A DNA stretch of 62,000 bases from NCBI GenBank assembly GCA_016946835.1, contig JACVTC010000211.1, forward strand, positions 1-62,000, in the 5' to 3' direction. Every line of letters starts with the position of its first letter. Position 1 is the stretch's first letter. Below, one piece after another: positions 11,401 through 24,734 of this stretch. Source of the DNA: Neocallimastix lanati (nom. inval.) (taxonomy: Eukaryota > Neocallimastigomycota > Neocallimastigomycetes > Neocallimastigales > Neocallimastigaceae). Under the pieces are notes generated by a model. The model searched no databases and was not told where the DNA came from. It saw only the letters and a program-made list of their open reading frames with translations. Both the position numbers and the translations under genes were made by a program.

Positions 11401-13040
11401 TTATTTTATTCTTTATTTTTTTTTATATCTTTTTTATTTTATTCTTTATTTTATTTTATTTTATTTTTTATTTTATTTTATTTTGATTTATTTTATTCTT
11501 TATTATATTTTATTTTGATTTATTTTATTCTTTATTTTATTTTATTTTGATTTATTTTTTATTTTATTTTATTTTATTTTATTTTATTTTATTTTATTTT
11601 ATTTTATTTTATTTTATTTTATTTTATTTTATTTTATTTTATTTTATTTTATTTTATTTTATTCTTTATTTTATTTTATTTTATTTTATTCTTTATTTTA
11701 TTTTATTTTATTTTATTCTTTATTTTATTTTATTTTATTTTATTCTTTATTTTATTTTATTTTATTTTTTATTTTATTTTATTTTGATTTATTTTATTCT
11801 TTATTATATTTTATTTTGATTTATTTTATTCTTTATTTTATTTTATTTTGATTTATTTTTTATTTTATTTTATTTTATTTTATTTTATTTTATTTTATTT
11901 TATTCTATATTTTATTTTATTTTATTTTATTCTTTATTTTATTTTATTTTATTTTATTCTTTATTTTATTCTTTATTTTATTTTATTTTATTTTATTCTT
12001 TATTTTATTTTATTTTATTCTTTATTTTATTTTATTTTATTTTATTCTTTATTTTATTCTTTATTTTATTTTATTCTTTATGTTTTATTTTATTTTATTC
12101 TTTATGTTTTATTTTATTTTATTCTTTATTTTATTTTATTCTTTATGTTTTATTTTATTTTATTCTTTATTTTATTTTATTCTTTATGTTTTATTTTATT
12201 TTATTCTTTATGTTTTATTTTATTTTATTCTTTATGTTTTATTTTATTTTTTTTATTTTATTTTTTATTTATTTTTTATGTTTTATTTTATTTTATATTT
12301 CATTATTTATTTTATTTTATTCAATTCTTTATTTTATTTTATTTTAATTTTTTATTTCATTCAATTCTTTATTTTGATTTATTTTAATTTTTTATTTTAT
12401 TTTATTCTTTATTTTGATTTATTTTATTCTTTATTTTATTTTATTTCTTTTTTATTCTTTATTTTATTTTATTTCTTTTTTATTCTTTATTTTATTTTAT
12501 TTTATTCTTTATGTTTTATTTTATTTTAATTTTTTATTTTATTTTATTCTTTATTTTTTTTTTATTTCTTTTTTATTTTATTTTTTATTTTATTTTATTT
12601 TATTTTTATTTTATTTTATTTTATTTTATTTTTATTTTATTTCTTTTTATTCTTTATTTTATTTTATTTTATTTCTTTTTTATTTTATTTTATTTTATTT
12701 TATTTTTATTTTATTCTTTATTTTATTCTTTATTTTATTCTTTATTTTATTTTATGTTGTTTTGATTTATTTTATTCTTTATTTTATTTTATTTTTTATT
12801 TTATTTTATTCTTTATTTTATTCTTTATTTTATTTTATGTTATTTTGATTTATTTTATTCTTTATTTTTATTTTATTCTTTATTTTTATTTTATTCTTTA
12901 TTTTATTTTATTTTTTATTTTATTCTTTATTTTATTCTTTATTTTATTTTATTTTTTTTATTTTATTTTTTTTCTCTTTATTATATTTTATCTTTATTTT
13001 ATTCTTTATTTTATTTTATCTTTATTTTATTCTTTATTTA
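8410..13040. repeat. 4.6-kb TTTTA/TTTTATTC pyrimidine-strand array
   Basis: This is a nearly unbroken array of TTTTA with TTATTC, TTATG and longer T-run variants, organised in larger blocks (for example the ATTTATCTTTATTTTATTC blocks around 9580-9760). A 5-base period with no stop codon in any forward phase reads as Phe-Tyr-Phe-Ile-Leu, which explains the long apparent proteins of this region; they are not genes. The strand is essentially purine-free apart from A and a few G. Pure TTTTA stretches at 10590-10690 and 11560-11660 look like recent slippage expansions. Confidence 0.9.
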
Positions 13041-13835
13041 AATATTCATTAATATATATATCAAAATATTTATTTAATTAATTAATATATATTCATTAAT
13101 ATATATATCAAAATATTTATTTATTTAATTAATATATATTCATTTAAATATATATCAAAATATTTATTTAATTAATTAATATATATACATTTATATATAT
13201 ATCAAAATATTTATTTAATTAATTATTATATTTTCATTAATATATATATCAAAATATTTATTTAATTATTTATTATATATTCACTAATATATATATCAAA
13301 TTATTTATTCAATTATTTATTATATATTCACTAATATATATATCAAAATATTTATTTAATTATTTATTATATATTCACTAATATATATATCAAAATATTT
13401 ATTTAAATAATTATTATATACATTTAAATAAATATCAAAATATTTATTTAAATAATTATTATATACATTTAAATATATATCAAAATATTTATTTAATTAT
13501 TTATTATATATTCACTAATATATATATCAAAATATTTATTTAATTAATTATTATATATTCACTAATATATATATCAAAATATTTATTTATATAATTATTA
13601 TATATTCACTAATATATATATCAAAATATTTATTTAAATAATTATTATATACATTTAAATATATATCAAAATATTTATTTAATTAGTTATTATAAATTCA
13701 TTAATATATATATCAAAATATTTATTTAAATAATTATTATATATACATTTATATATATAACAAAATATTTATTTAATTAATTAATATATATTCATTTAAA
13801 TATATATCAAAATATTTATTTAAATAGTTAAAATA
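13030..13835. repeat. About 47-53-bp tandem repeat, inverted relative to 7455-7950
   Basis: The unit ATATATATCAAAATATTTAT followed by TAATTAATTAT recurs about 16 times. It is the reverse complement of the unit in 7455-7950, so the two arrays flank the TTTTA block in opposite orientation. It ends in two long poly-A tracts at about 13845-13925. Confidence 0.8.
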
Positions 13836-13839
13836 TATT

Positions 13840-13879
<40 letters not shown>

Positions 13880-13891
13880 TAAAATATATTT

Positions 13892-13925
<34 letters not shown>

Positions 13926-13927
<2 letters not shown>

Positions 13928-15004
13928 TAATTCCTAAATATAATATATGATAAAACTATATAAATGCAAATCTTTCATTATTTTAAATGTTAAAAAAAAT
14001 AAAAACCCCTAAATATGAATGCTTAAATAATCATCCCTAAAAGAATTTAATACATCTATATCAATTGAAGAAAATAAAATTTAAGATGAAACGGCAAAAA
14101 GTTCAATTCTTTTCAGTATAAACTTAAACATATATTTAATAAAGTATCACAAAAAAAATGGGATTTATGCAAGTAATTCGAATATAGTACATTTCACAAT
14201 AATTTGATTTGTAATGTGGCTTAAATATTTAAAAAAATAAAGCCATACATTTTTAAGATATTCTATATAATCATAAATAAATATAAAAATAATTACTATT
14301 TCAAAAGAAATATTAAAAATTATTTTTTATAAAAACTTATTTTTACAATGGAATATTAATAAATTATATATAAAAAAGAAAAAAGAATACTTATTATTTA
14401 TTATATTATTAAAAAAATAGTAAAATACAAAAATACGCCACATTGCGAAATGCACTATCCTCAATTAAATCATAAATAACAAAAAAAAAAAAAAATAAGT
14501 AAATAAACTTTCTTATGATGTAAACAATGTTTGATGATACTGGAAGAACTAAGAAATGATAATATTAAATGATAGTTTAAATATTTAATTAAATTAAGTA
14601 ATGAAAATACCAATTTATAATAAATTACAGGTTAATTATCAAACGAAAAGAATTATCTGAATTCTGTCACAATTGTTTTATTAACCTTAAATAATTAATA
14701 AACATTTAAAGAAAATTTATTTTAAAACTTTTATTTATATTTCTGAAGAATATTTAAGGAATATTTTTTTTTATAATTAAAAGATATATAACCTTTTTAA
14801 GTTTTAAATATAACTTTAAAGATATTTATAAGGATTTTTAAAATTTAAATATAATTAATTTTTTATATTTTAAATATATATATAAACCTTTTTAAATTTT
14901 ATATATAAATATATATTTTTTATTTAAAATATTTTTTATTGATTTATATTTTTTTTTATATAACTATTTTTTAAAATAAATAAATAATAATAATAGAAAT
15001 AAAA

Positions 15005-15038
<34 letters not shown>

Positions 15039-15070
15039 AAAAGAAATAAAAATTAAATAATAATAAATAA
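13926..15070. other. Non-coding region with transposon terminal-motif fragments
   Basis: No ORF of note. GTAATGTGGCTTAAATATT near 14211 and TACGCCACATTGCGAAATGC near 14434 face each other and match the terminal motifs near the MULE genes at 54-62 kb. They could bound a short deleted element of about 250 bp. A pure A tract lies near 15010. Confidence 0.45.
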
Positions 15071-15071
15071 A

Positions 15072-15678
15072 TATTAGGGTTAGAGATTTTTAAATTTTAT
15101 TTTATTTATTTAAATTTTAACAAGCCACGTTATCCGAAATGGAACTCATAACCCTATTTATTTATTTTATTAATAAATATTCATTAATATATATATTGAA
15201 TTATTTATTTATGTTATTAAAACATGTTCATTAATAGATATATAAAAATATTTATTTAAAAAATTAATATATATACATTAATATATATATTAAAATATTT
15301 ATTTATATTGTTATTAAATATTCATTTTATATATATAAATATTTATTTATATTGTTATTAAATATTAATTTATATATATTATAATATTAATTTGTATTAT
15401 TAATAAATATTCATTAATATACATTATAATATTTATTTATAGTATATAAATATATATTGATTAATATTTTTATTAAAATATTTATTTACATAATTAATAT
15501 ATATACATTAATATTTACAATTAAATTTATTTATATACATTATATACATACACTTATATAATATTTTATTAATATTTATTTAAAATAGTAGAATATATTC
15601 ATTAATATATATTATAATATTTATATTATTAATAACTTAATAATATAAAAATTAAAAAATCTCTGACCCTAACTTTTA
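15072..15678. mobile_element. Possible short inverted-repeat element (MITE-like)
   Basis: The left end reads TTAGGGTTAGAGATTTTT (15073 onward) and the right end, reverse complemented, reads TTAGGGTCAGAGATTTTT (ending about 15675). That makes an 18-base near-perfect terminal inverted repeat. The interior is AT-rich, with repeats like those of 7455-7950, and encodes nothing. The ends carry one and a half telomere-like units, so a remodelled interstitial telomere is an alternative reading. Confidence 0.5.
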
Positions 15679-15704
15679 TTTATTAATTAATTATTTAAAA
15701 CTTT

Positions 15705-16105
15705 AAAAAGCCACATTTTCAAAATGCAATTTTATGAATGTGCAAATGTGCATTTCGCAATTGTGTTTTTCACAATGTGGCTTAAATATTTTTAATTAAT
15801 TGCCACAATATATATTTTTTTAACCAATAAATAACCCTAGTAAATAATAAATAATAAATAATAAATAATAGCAAATAATAAATAATAGGAAATAATAAAT
15901 ATAAAAAATAATAATAAATAATAAACAACAGCAAATAATAAATATAAAATATAATAACAAATAATAAATATAATAAATAATTATAATAATATAATAAATA
16001 AATAATAAATAATAAAAATATTTTAAGCCACATTTTGTGAAAAGCACATCTCTCCATTTTAATTTATTTAAATTTAAAAAGCCACGTTATCCGAAATGCA
16101 ACTCA
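15705..16105. mobile_element. Cluster of GCCAC-type terminal inverted repeats (MITE-like)
   Basis: AAGCCACATTTTCAAAATGC at 15708 faces CACAATGTGGCTT at about 15770, giving a small inverted-repeat unit. AAGCCACATTTTGTGAAAAG at 16024 and AAGCCACGTTATCCGAAATG at 16078 follow. A copy of the last motif is also at 15121. The motif matches terminal sequences around the MULE genes at 54-62 kb, so these are probably internally deleted relatives. The ORF-like stretches here are low complexity. Confidence 0.55.
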
Positions 16106-16330
16106 TAACCCTATTTTATTTATTTTATTAATAAATATTCATTAATAACTATATTGAATTATTTATTTATATTATTAATACATGTTCATTAATAGATATG
16201 TCAAAATATTTATTTAATATATTAATATATTCATTAATATTTATATTAAAATATTTATTTATATTATTAATTTACATTCATTAATGTTAATAAATAAATT
16301 TATTTATTTATATTTTTACATTCACTTATA
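16106..16330. repeat. Degenerate ATTCATTAATA repeats
   Basis: Short, diverged units resembling the 47-bp family and the sequence at 15160-15660, bridging into the 274-bp satellite. No gene. Confidence 0.45.
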
Positions 16331-18112
16331 TAAACTTTTTATTTTAAATAATAATTATATAAAAAAAATTAATCCAAAAATACTTTTGCTTATTAGGAAT
16401 AAAATATTAAAATATTTTTGCATTTTAGAGAAAAAAGTTTTTTAGCTATTTTTTTTTGACATATACGGTTTGAGCAAATTTTTTTTATTTACCAAAAATA
16501 AAAGAATTTGTTTATGAAATTATTTATTTATTTATTTTATAATTATTTATTCATTAATATGTATAGTTGATTTATTTATAAACATAATATACATCCACTT
16601 ATATAAACTTTTTATTTTAAATAATAATTATATAAAAAAAATTAATCCAAAAATACTTTTGCTTATTAGGAATAAAATATTAAAATATTTTTGCATTTTA
16701 GAGAAAAAAGTTTTTTAGCTATTTTTTTTTGACATATACGGTTTGAGCAAATTTTTTTTATTTACCAAAAATAAAAGAATTTGTTTATGAAATTATTTAT
16801 TTATTTATTTTATAATTATTTATTCATTAATATGTATAGTTGATTTATTTATAAACATAATATACATCCACTTATATAAACTTTTTATTTTAAATAATAA
16901 TTATATAAAAAAAAATTAATCTGAAAATACTTTTGCTTATTATGAATAAAATATTCAAATATTTTTGCATTTTAGAGAAAAAAGTTTTTTAGCTATTTTT
17001 TTTTGACATATACGGTTTGAGCAAATTTTTTTTATTTACCAAAAATAAAAGAATTTGTTTATTAAATTATTTATTTATTTATTTTATAATTATTTATTCA
17101 TTAATATGTATAGTTGATTTATTTATAAACATAATATACATCCACTTATATAAACTTTTTATTTTAAATAATAATTATATATAAAAAATTAATCTGAAAA
17201 TACTTTTGCTTATTATGAATAAAATATTCAAATATTTTTGCATTTTAAAGAAAAAAGTTTTTTCGCTATTTTTTTTTTGACATATACGGTTTGAGCAAAT
17301 TTTTTTTATTTACCAAAAATAAAAGAATTTGTTTATTAAATTATTTATTTATTTATTTTATAATTATTTATTCATTAATATGTATAGTTGATTTATTTAT
17401 AAACATAATATACATCCACTTATATAAACTTTTTATTTTAAATAATAATTATATAAAAAAAATTAATCTGAAAATACTTTTGCTTATTATGAATAAAATA
17501 TTCAAATATTTTTGCATTTTAAAGAAAAAAGTTTTTTCGCTATTTTTTTTTTGACATATACGGTTTGAGCAAATTTTTTTTATTTACCAAAAATAAAAGA
17601 ATTTGTTTATTAAATTATTTATTTATTTATTTTATAATTATTTATTCATTAATATGTATAGTTGATTTATTTATAAACATAATATACATCCACTTATATA
17701 AACTTTTTATTTTAAATAATAATTATATAAAAAAAAATTAATCTGAAAATACTTTTGCTTATTGGGAATAAAATATTCAAATATTTTTGCATTTTAAAGA
17801 AAAAAGTTTTTTCGCTATTTTTTTTTGACATATACGGTTTGAGCAAATTTTTTTTATTTACCAAAAATAAAAGAATTTGTTTATGAAATTATTTATTTAT
17901 TTATTTTATAATTATTTATTCATTAATATGTATAGTTGATTTATTTATAAACATAATATACATCCACTTATATAAACTTTTTATTTTAAATAATAATTAT
18001 AAAAAAAAATTAATCTGAAAATACTTTTGCTTATTATGAATAAAATATTCAAATATTTTTGCATTTGAAAGAAAAAAGTTTTTTCGCTATTTTTTTTGAC
18101 ATATATGGCTTA
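16330..18112. repeat. 274-bp satellite, about 6.5 copies
   Basis: The landmark GACATATACGGTTTGAGC recurs at 16458, 16731, 17005, 17279, 17553 and 17827, with a final variant at 18098. That is a period of 273-274 bases. Copies are nearly identical, differing in a few bases (TTAGGAAT versus TTATGAAT; TTTTAGC versus TTTTCGC), which implies recent amplification or homogenisation. The ACGGTTTGAGC box is the only G/C-richer part of the unit. Small ORFs within it are chance. Confidence 0.9.
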
Positions 18113-18399
18113 AATATGCTTTATTTTATTCTATAAAATAAAAATATTTTTTTTTATTAAAATATTTAATTATTTATATAATTAATATTTATTCATTAAT
18201 ATTTTAAATTAAATTTATTTAATATTTAAATTTATATTTTTTTTATATATCTAATTATAAATAATATTTTATTACATATGAATAGGTATTTTTTTTTAAT
18301 TATCAGCTTTAAATATTAATAATTAAGAGTTTAAATTTTTATAAATTAAATATTTCTAATATTAAATATTTAATGATATTTTCATTTTTATTATATACT

Positions 18400-21300
18400 T
18401 ATTTTTTCATGAATTATTTTAACCTATATATCCAACTTGATTCATGCTTATTATAAAAATTTTATTAAAAAAAAAATATCTATTTTTAAAAATGAAGTTA
18501 CAAATAATTTATATTCATTTAAAATTAGCGAAAACAAATGCTTTTCTTATGATATAATTTATTTTATTCTAAGCTTAGAACTTCATGAATTATTTCAACC
18601 TATATATCCAACTTGATCCATGCTTATTAAAAAAAATTATTATAAAAATTTTACTGAAAAATAAAAAAAAAAATTTTTTTTTAAAAATGATTTTACAAAC
18701 AATTTATTTTCATTTTAAGTAAGAGAAAACAAATGCATTTCTAATGATATATTATATTTTATTCTACTTTTACTATTTCATGAATTATTTCAACCCATAT
18801 TTCTAACTTGATTCATGATTATTATAAAAATTTATTATAAAAATTTTAGTAAAAAATAAAAAAAAAATTTTTTTTTTAAAAATGAAGTTACAATTAATTA
18901 ATATTCATTTTAAGTAAGAGAAAACAAATGCTTTTCTAATGATATAATTTATTTTATTCTAGGTTTACTACTTCATGAGTTATTTCAACCTATATTTCCA
19001 ACTTGATTCATGATTATTATAAAAATTTATTATAAAAATTTTATTGAAAAAAAAAAAAAAAAATTTTTTTTTTAAAAATGAAGTTACAAATAATTTATAT
19101 TCATTTTAAGTAAGCGAAAACAAATGCTTTTCTAATGATATAATATATTTTATTCTAGGTTTACTACTTCATGAGTTATTTCAACCCATATTTCCAACTT
19201 GATCCATGCTTATTATAAAAATTTATTATAAAAATTTTACTGAAAAATAAAAAAAAAATTTTTTTTTTTTAAAAATGATTTTACAAACAATTTATTTTCA
19301 TTTTAAGTAAGAGAAAACAAATGCATTTCTAATGATATATTATATTTTATTCTACTTTTACTATTTCATGAATTATTTCAACCCATATTTCTAACTTGAT
19401 TCATGATTATTATAAAAATTTTAGTAAAAAATAAAAAAAAAATTTTTTTTTTTTTAAAAATGAAGTTACAAATAATTAATATTCATTTTAAGTAAGAGAA
19501 AACAAATGCTTTTCTAATGATATAATATATTTTATTCTAGGTTTACTATTTCATGATTTATTTCAACCTATATATCCAACTTGATCCATGCTTATTATAA
19601 AAATATATTATAAAAATTTTAGTAAAAAATAAAAAAAAAAATTTTTTTTTTTAAAAATGAAGTTACAAATAATTTATTTTCATTTTAAGTAAGTGCAAAC
19701 AAAAGCTTTTCTAATGATATATTTATTTTTATTTTAAGATTATTATTTCATGAATTATTTCAACCCATATTTCCAACTTGTTTCATGATTATTATAAAAA
19801 TTTATTATAAAAATTTTAGTAAAAAATAAAAAAAAAATTTTTTTTTTAAAAATGAAGTTACAAATAATTTATATTCATTTTAAGTAAGCGAAAACAAATG
19901 CTTTTCTAATGATATAATTTATTTTATTATAGGTATACTACTTCATGAGTTATTTTAACTAATATTTCCAACTTGATCCATCCTTATTATAAAAATTTAT
20001 TATAAAAATTTTACTGAAAAAAAAAAAAAAAAATTTTTTTTCTAAAAATGAAGTTACAAATAATTTATATTCATTTTAAGTAAGCGAAAACAAATGCTTT
20101 TCTAATGATATAATTTGTTTTATTCTAGGTTTACTACTTCATGAGTTATATCAACCCATATTTCCAACTTGATCCATGCTTATTATAAAAACTTATTATA
20201 AAAATTTTACTGAAAAAAAAAAAAATTTTTTTTTTTTTAAAAAATGAAGTTACAAATAATTTATATTCATTTTAAGTAAGCGCAAACAAAAACATTTCTA
20301 ATGATATATTATATTTTATTCTAAGTTTACTATTTCATGAGTTATTTCAACCCATATTTCATACTTGATTCATGATTATTATAAAAATTTATTATAAAAA
20401 TTTTACTGAAAAAAAAAAAAAAATTAATTTATTTTTAAAAATGAAGTTCCAAATAATTTGTTTTCATTTTAAGTAAGAGAAAACAAATACTTTTTTAATT
20501 ATATAATTTATTTTATTCTAAGAGTACTATTTCATGAGTTATTTCAACCCATATTTCCAACTTGATCCATCCTTATTATAAAAATTTATTATAAAAATTT
20601 TACTGAAAAAAAAAAAAATTTTTTTTTTTTAAAAATGAAGTTACATATAATTTATTTACATTTTAAGTAAGAGAAAACAAATGCTTTTCTAATGATATAA
20701 TTTATTTTATTCTAGGTTTACTACTTCATGAGTTATTTCAACCCATATTTCCAACTTGATTCATGATTATTATAAAAATTTATTATAAAAATTTTACTGA
20801 AAAATAAAAAAAAAATTTTTTTTTTAAAAATGAAGTTACAAATAATTTATTTTCATTTTTAGTAAGAGAAAACAAATGCATTTCTAATGATATATTATAT
20901 TTTATTCTACTTTTACTATTTCATGAATTATTTCAACCCATATTTCTAACTTGATTCATGATTATTATAAAAATTTATTATAAAAATTTTAGTAAAAAAT
21001 AAAAAAAAAATTTTTTTTTAAAAATGAAGTTACAAATAATTTATATTCATTTTAAGTAAGAGAAAACAAATGCTTTTCTAATGATATAATTTATTTTATT
21101 CTAGGTTTACTACTTCATGAGTTATTTCAACCTATATATCCAACTTGATCCATGCTTATTATAAAAATTTATTATAAAAATTATACTGAAAAATAAAAAA
21201 AAAAATTTTTTTTTAAAAAATGAAGTTACAAATAATTTATTTTCATTTTAAGTAAGAGAAAACAAATGCTTTTCTAATGATATAATTTATTTTATTCTAG

Positions 21301-23285
21301 GTTTACTACTTCATGAGTTATTTCAACCCATATTTCCAACTTGTTTCATGATTATTATAAAAATTTATTATAAAAATTTTACAAAAAAATAAAAAAATTT
21401 TTTTTTTAAAAATGAAGTTACAAATAATTTATTTTCATTTTAAGTAAGTGCAAACAAAAGCTTTTCTAATGATATATTTATTTTTATTTTAAGATTATTA
21501 TTTCATGAATTATTTCAACCCATATTTCCAACTTGATTCATGATTATTATAAAAATTTATAATAAAAATTTTACTGAGAAAAAAAAAAAAAAATTTTTTT
21601 TAAAAATGAAGTTACAAATAATTTATATTCATTTTAAGTAAGCGAAAACAAATGCTTTTCTAATGATATAATATATTTTATTCTAGGTTTACTACTTCAT
21701 GAGTTATTTCAACCCATATTTCTAACTTGATTCATGATTATTATAAAAATTTATTATAAAAATTTTAGTAAAAAATAAAAAAAAAATTTTTTTTTTTTTA
21801 AAAATGAAGTTACAAATAATTTATATTCATTTTAAGTAAGCGAAAACGAATGCTTTTCTAATTATATAATATATTTTATTCTATGTTTACCATTTCATGA
21901 GTTATTTCAACCCATATTTCTAACTTGTTTCATGATTATTATAAAAATTTATTATAAAAATTTTACTGAAAAATAAAAAAAAATTTTTTTTTTTAAAAAT
22001 GAAGTTACAAATAATTTATTTTCATTTTAAGTAAGCGCAAATAAATGTATTTCTAATGATGTAATATATTTTATTCTAAGTTTACTATTTCATGAGTTAT
22101 TTCAACCCATATTTCTAACTTGTTTCATGATTATTATAAAAATTTATTATAAAAATTTTACTGAGAAAAAAAAAAAAAAAAAAATTTTTTTTTAAAAATG
22201 AAGTTACAAATAATTTATTTTCATTTTAAGTAAGTGCAAACAAAAGCTTTTCTAATGATATATTTATTTTTATTTTAAGATTATTATTTCATGAATTATT
22301 TCAACCCATATTTCCAACTTGTTTCATGATTATTATAAAAATTTATTATAAAAATTTTAGTAAAAAATAAAAAAAAAATTTTTTTTTTAAAAATGAAGTT
22401 ACAAATAATTTATATTCATTTTAAGTAAGAGAAAACAAATACTTTTCTAATGATATAATTTATTTTATTCTAGGTTTACTACTTCATGAGTTATTTCAAC
22501 CCATATTTCCAACTTGATTCATGATTATTATAAAAATTTATTATAAAAATTTTAGTAAAAAATAAAAAAAATTTTTTTTTTTTTAAAAATGAAGTTACAA
22601 ATAATTTATTTTCATTTTAAGTAAGCGAAAACAAATGCTTTTCTAATGATATAATATATTTTATTCTAGGTTTACTATTTCATGATTTATTTCAACCTAT
22701 ATATCCAACTTGATTTATGATTATTATAAAAATTTATTATAAAAATTTTACTGAAAAAAAAAAAAAAAAATTTTTTTTTTAAAAATGAAGTTACAAATAA
22801 TTTATTTTCATTTTAAGTAAGTGCAAACAAAAGCTTTTCTAATGATATATTTATTTTTATTTTAAGATTATTATTTCATGAATTATTTCAACCCATATTT
22901 CCAACTTGATTCATGATTATTATAAAAATTTATAATAAAAATTTTACTGAGAAAAAAAAAAAAAAATTTTTTTTAAAAATGAAGTTACAAATAATTTATA
23001 TTCATTTTAAGTAAGTGCAAACAAAAGCTTTTCTAATGATATATTTATTTTTATTTTAAGATTATTATTTCATGAGTTATTTCAACCCATATTTCCAACT
23101 TGATTCATGATTATTATAAAAATTTATTACAAAAATTTTACTAAAAAATAAAAAAAAAATTTTTTTTTTTAAAAATGAAGTTACAAATAATTTATTTTCA
23201 TTTTAAGTAAGCGAAAACAAATGCTTTTCTAATGATATAATTTATTTTATTCTAGGTTTACTATTTCATGAGTTATTTCATCGTA
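18400..23285. repeat. About 185-197-bp satellite, roughly 25 copies
   Basis: The landmark TTCATGA(G/A)TTATTTCAAC recurs about every 185-197 bases (for example 18592, 18777, 18972, 19168, 19365, 19550). Each unit contains CAACTTGATTCATGATTATT, one or two copies of ATTATAAAAATTT, then a switch from poly-A to poly-T (about 9 + 9) and AAAAATGAAGTTACAAATAA. Length variation comes mainly from the homopolymers. No coding potential. The period is close to a nucleosomal repeat length, which may be coincidence. Confidence 0.9.
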
Positions 23286-23910
23286 TATACAATATTATTT
23301 CAGGGTTAATAATTAAAATTAATTATAAAATTTTTAAAAAAATTAAAAAAATACTTGAATAATTTTAAAATTTAGTTGCGATGAATTCAACGTTTAATAT
23401 AATAAAACCCTATTTATTGTGCATCTAGTGATATATTATTTTCATTTATTCGTTAAAAATTTAAAAAGTTATAAAACTTCAAATCTCAAAACTATCTATA
23501 TGTATTATTAATAATTTAATAAAAATAACCCTAAGTTTAAACAAATATTTGAATATCTTGAAAATTTAGTTGTGAAGGGTTCAACATTTAATAAAATATA
23601 CATTTAATTGATAAGCATCTTATAATATAATTTTAATTTGTTCATTAGTTATTTCAATAATTGTAAACCATTAAATCTCAACACTATTTTTTGAAACACA
23701 CACACATACAAACAAATAAAAAAAAAAAAAAAAAAACCAAAACAAAAAAACAAAAAAACAAACAAAAAAAAAAAAAATAAATTTTAATTTTTCATAAACA
23801 AGTAATATTGTATTTTCAAATAATATATTATTATATGCCTTTTTATTATATTATTTAAATAAAATTTGAATCTTTATTAATTTTTAAATAAAATATCTAA
23901 GTCTCAAATC

Positions 23911-23949
<39 letters not shown>

Positions 23950-24734
23950 ATAAATAAAAAAAATGAAATATATAATTTAGTTTCTTTTAAAATAATTATA
24001 TTAGAACTATAAAAATATATCATTTAATTACTATAAAAAAGAAATTATTTGTAAAGTGAGTGACCTTTAATTATTTATTCTTTTTATTTTTGATTTAAAA
24101 AATATTTAATATTTAAATATATATAAAAAATATTATATTTAAAAAATTATTATTAATAATTAAGAAAAATTATTTAATTTTATTTATTTTTTATAAAAAT
24201 TATTAAAATACATATTTTATGTTATTATAAAGTTTTGACATTATTTTTTTTATAAAAAAGTACTTTTATATTTTCTTTTTTATCATTATAGGTTTATTTT
24301 ATTATGTTTTGAATACTAAATGATTAATTAAATATTAATCTTCAAAATCCTTTATAAAAATATTGTTAGTAATAAATATTAATATACTAAATAAATATAT
24401 ATAATATTTAAAGCTTAATAATTCTTGAAATAAAAATGGTAGTACAATAAATAATATATCTTTTAAATAATATTTCTTAAATGTTTATTTTATTAAAGAA
24501 TGAATATTTAATAATTAATATTTAAATAAATATTCATCTTATTAATAATAATTATGAATAATAAAAAATAGTAATAATATTAAAAGTTATGTACCTCTTG
24601 AAATAAAAATAATAAAATAATAAATAACATTTTATTTTATTTATTTACATTTATTACTTTTTTTATCAAAATATAATATAAATATTTATTGATTATTATT
24701 ATTAATTTTACTTATATTTTATATATCCACTAAT
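23286..24734. other. Non-coding AT-rich region after the 190-bp satellite
   Basis: Two diverged copies of an approximately 190-bp unit can be seen at 23290-23680 (TTAGTTGCGATGAATTCAAC versus TTAGTTGTGAAGGGTTCAAC). A short CACACACACA tract lies near 23697, and a poly-T tract of about 30 near 23915. The rest is simple sequence without genes. Confidence 0.5.

Noticed and set aside
8410-13081. Long reading frames giving Phe-Ile-Leu-Tyr proteins
   Set aside because: They are the TTTTA/TTTTATTC repeat read in frame. A 5-base period without stops produces the same protein in all phases, and there is no other coding signal.
15782-16057. Minus-strand 91- and 75-residue ORFs
   Set aside because: Low-complexity AATAAT repeat between transposon terminal motifs; the peptides are Ile/Leu/Tyr-only.
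17291-17554. 87-residue ORF in the 274-bp satellite
   Set aside because: It spans a single repeat period and is not kept open in the other copies.
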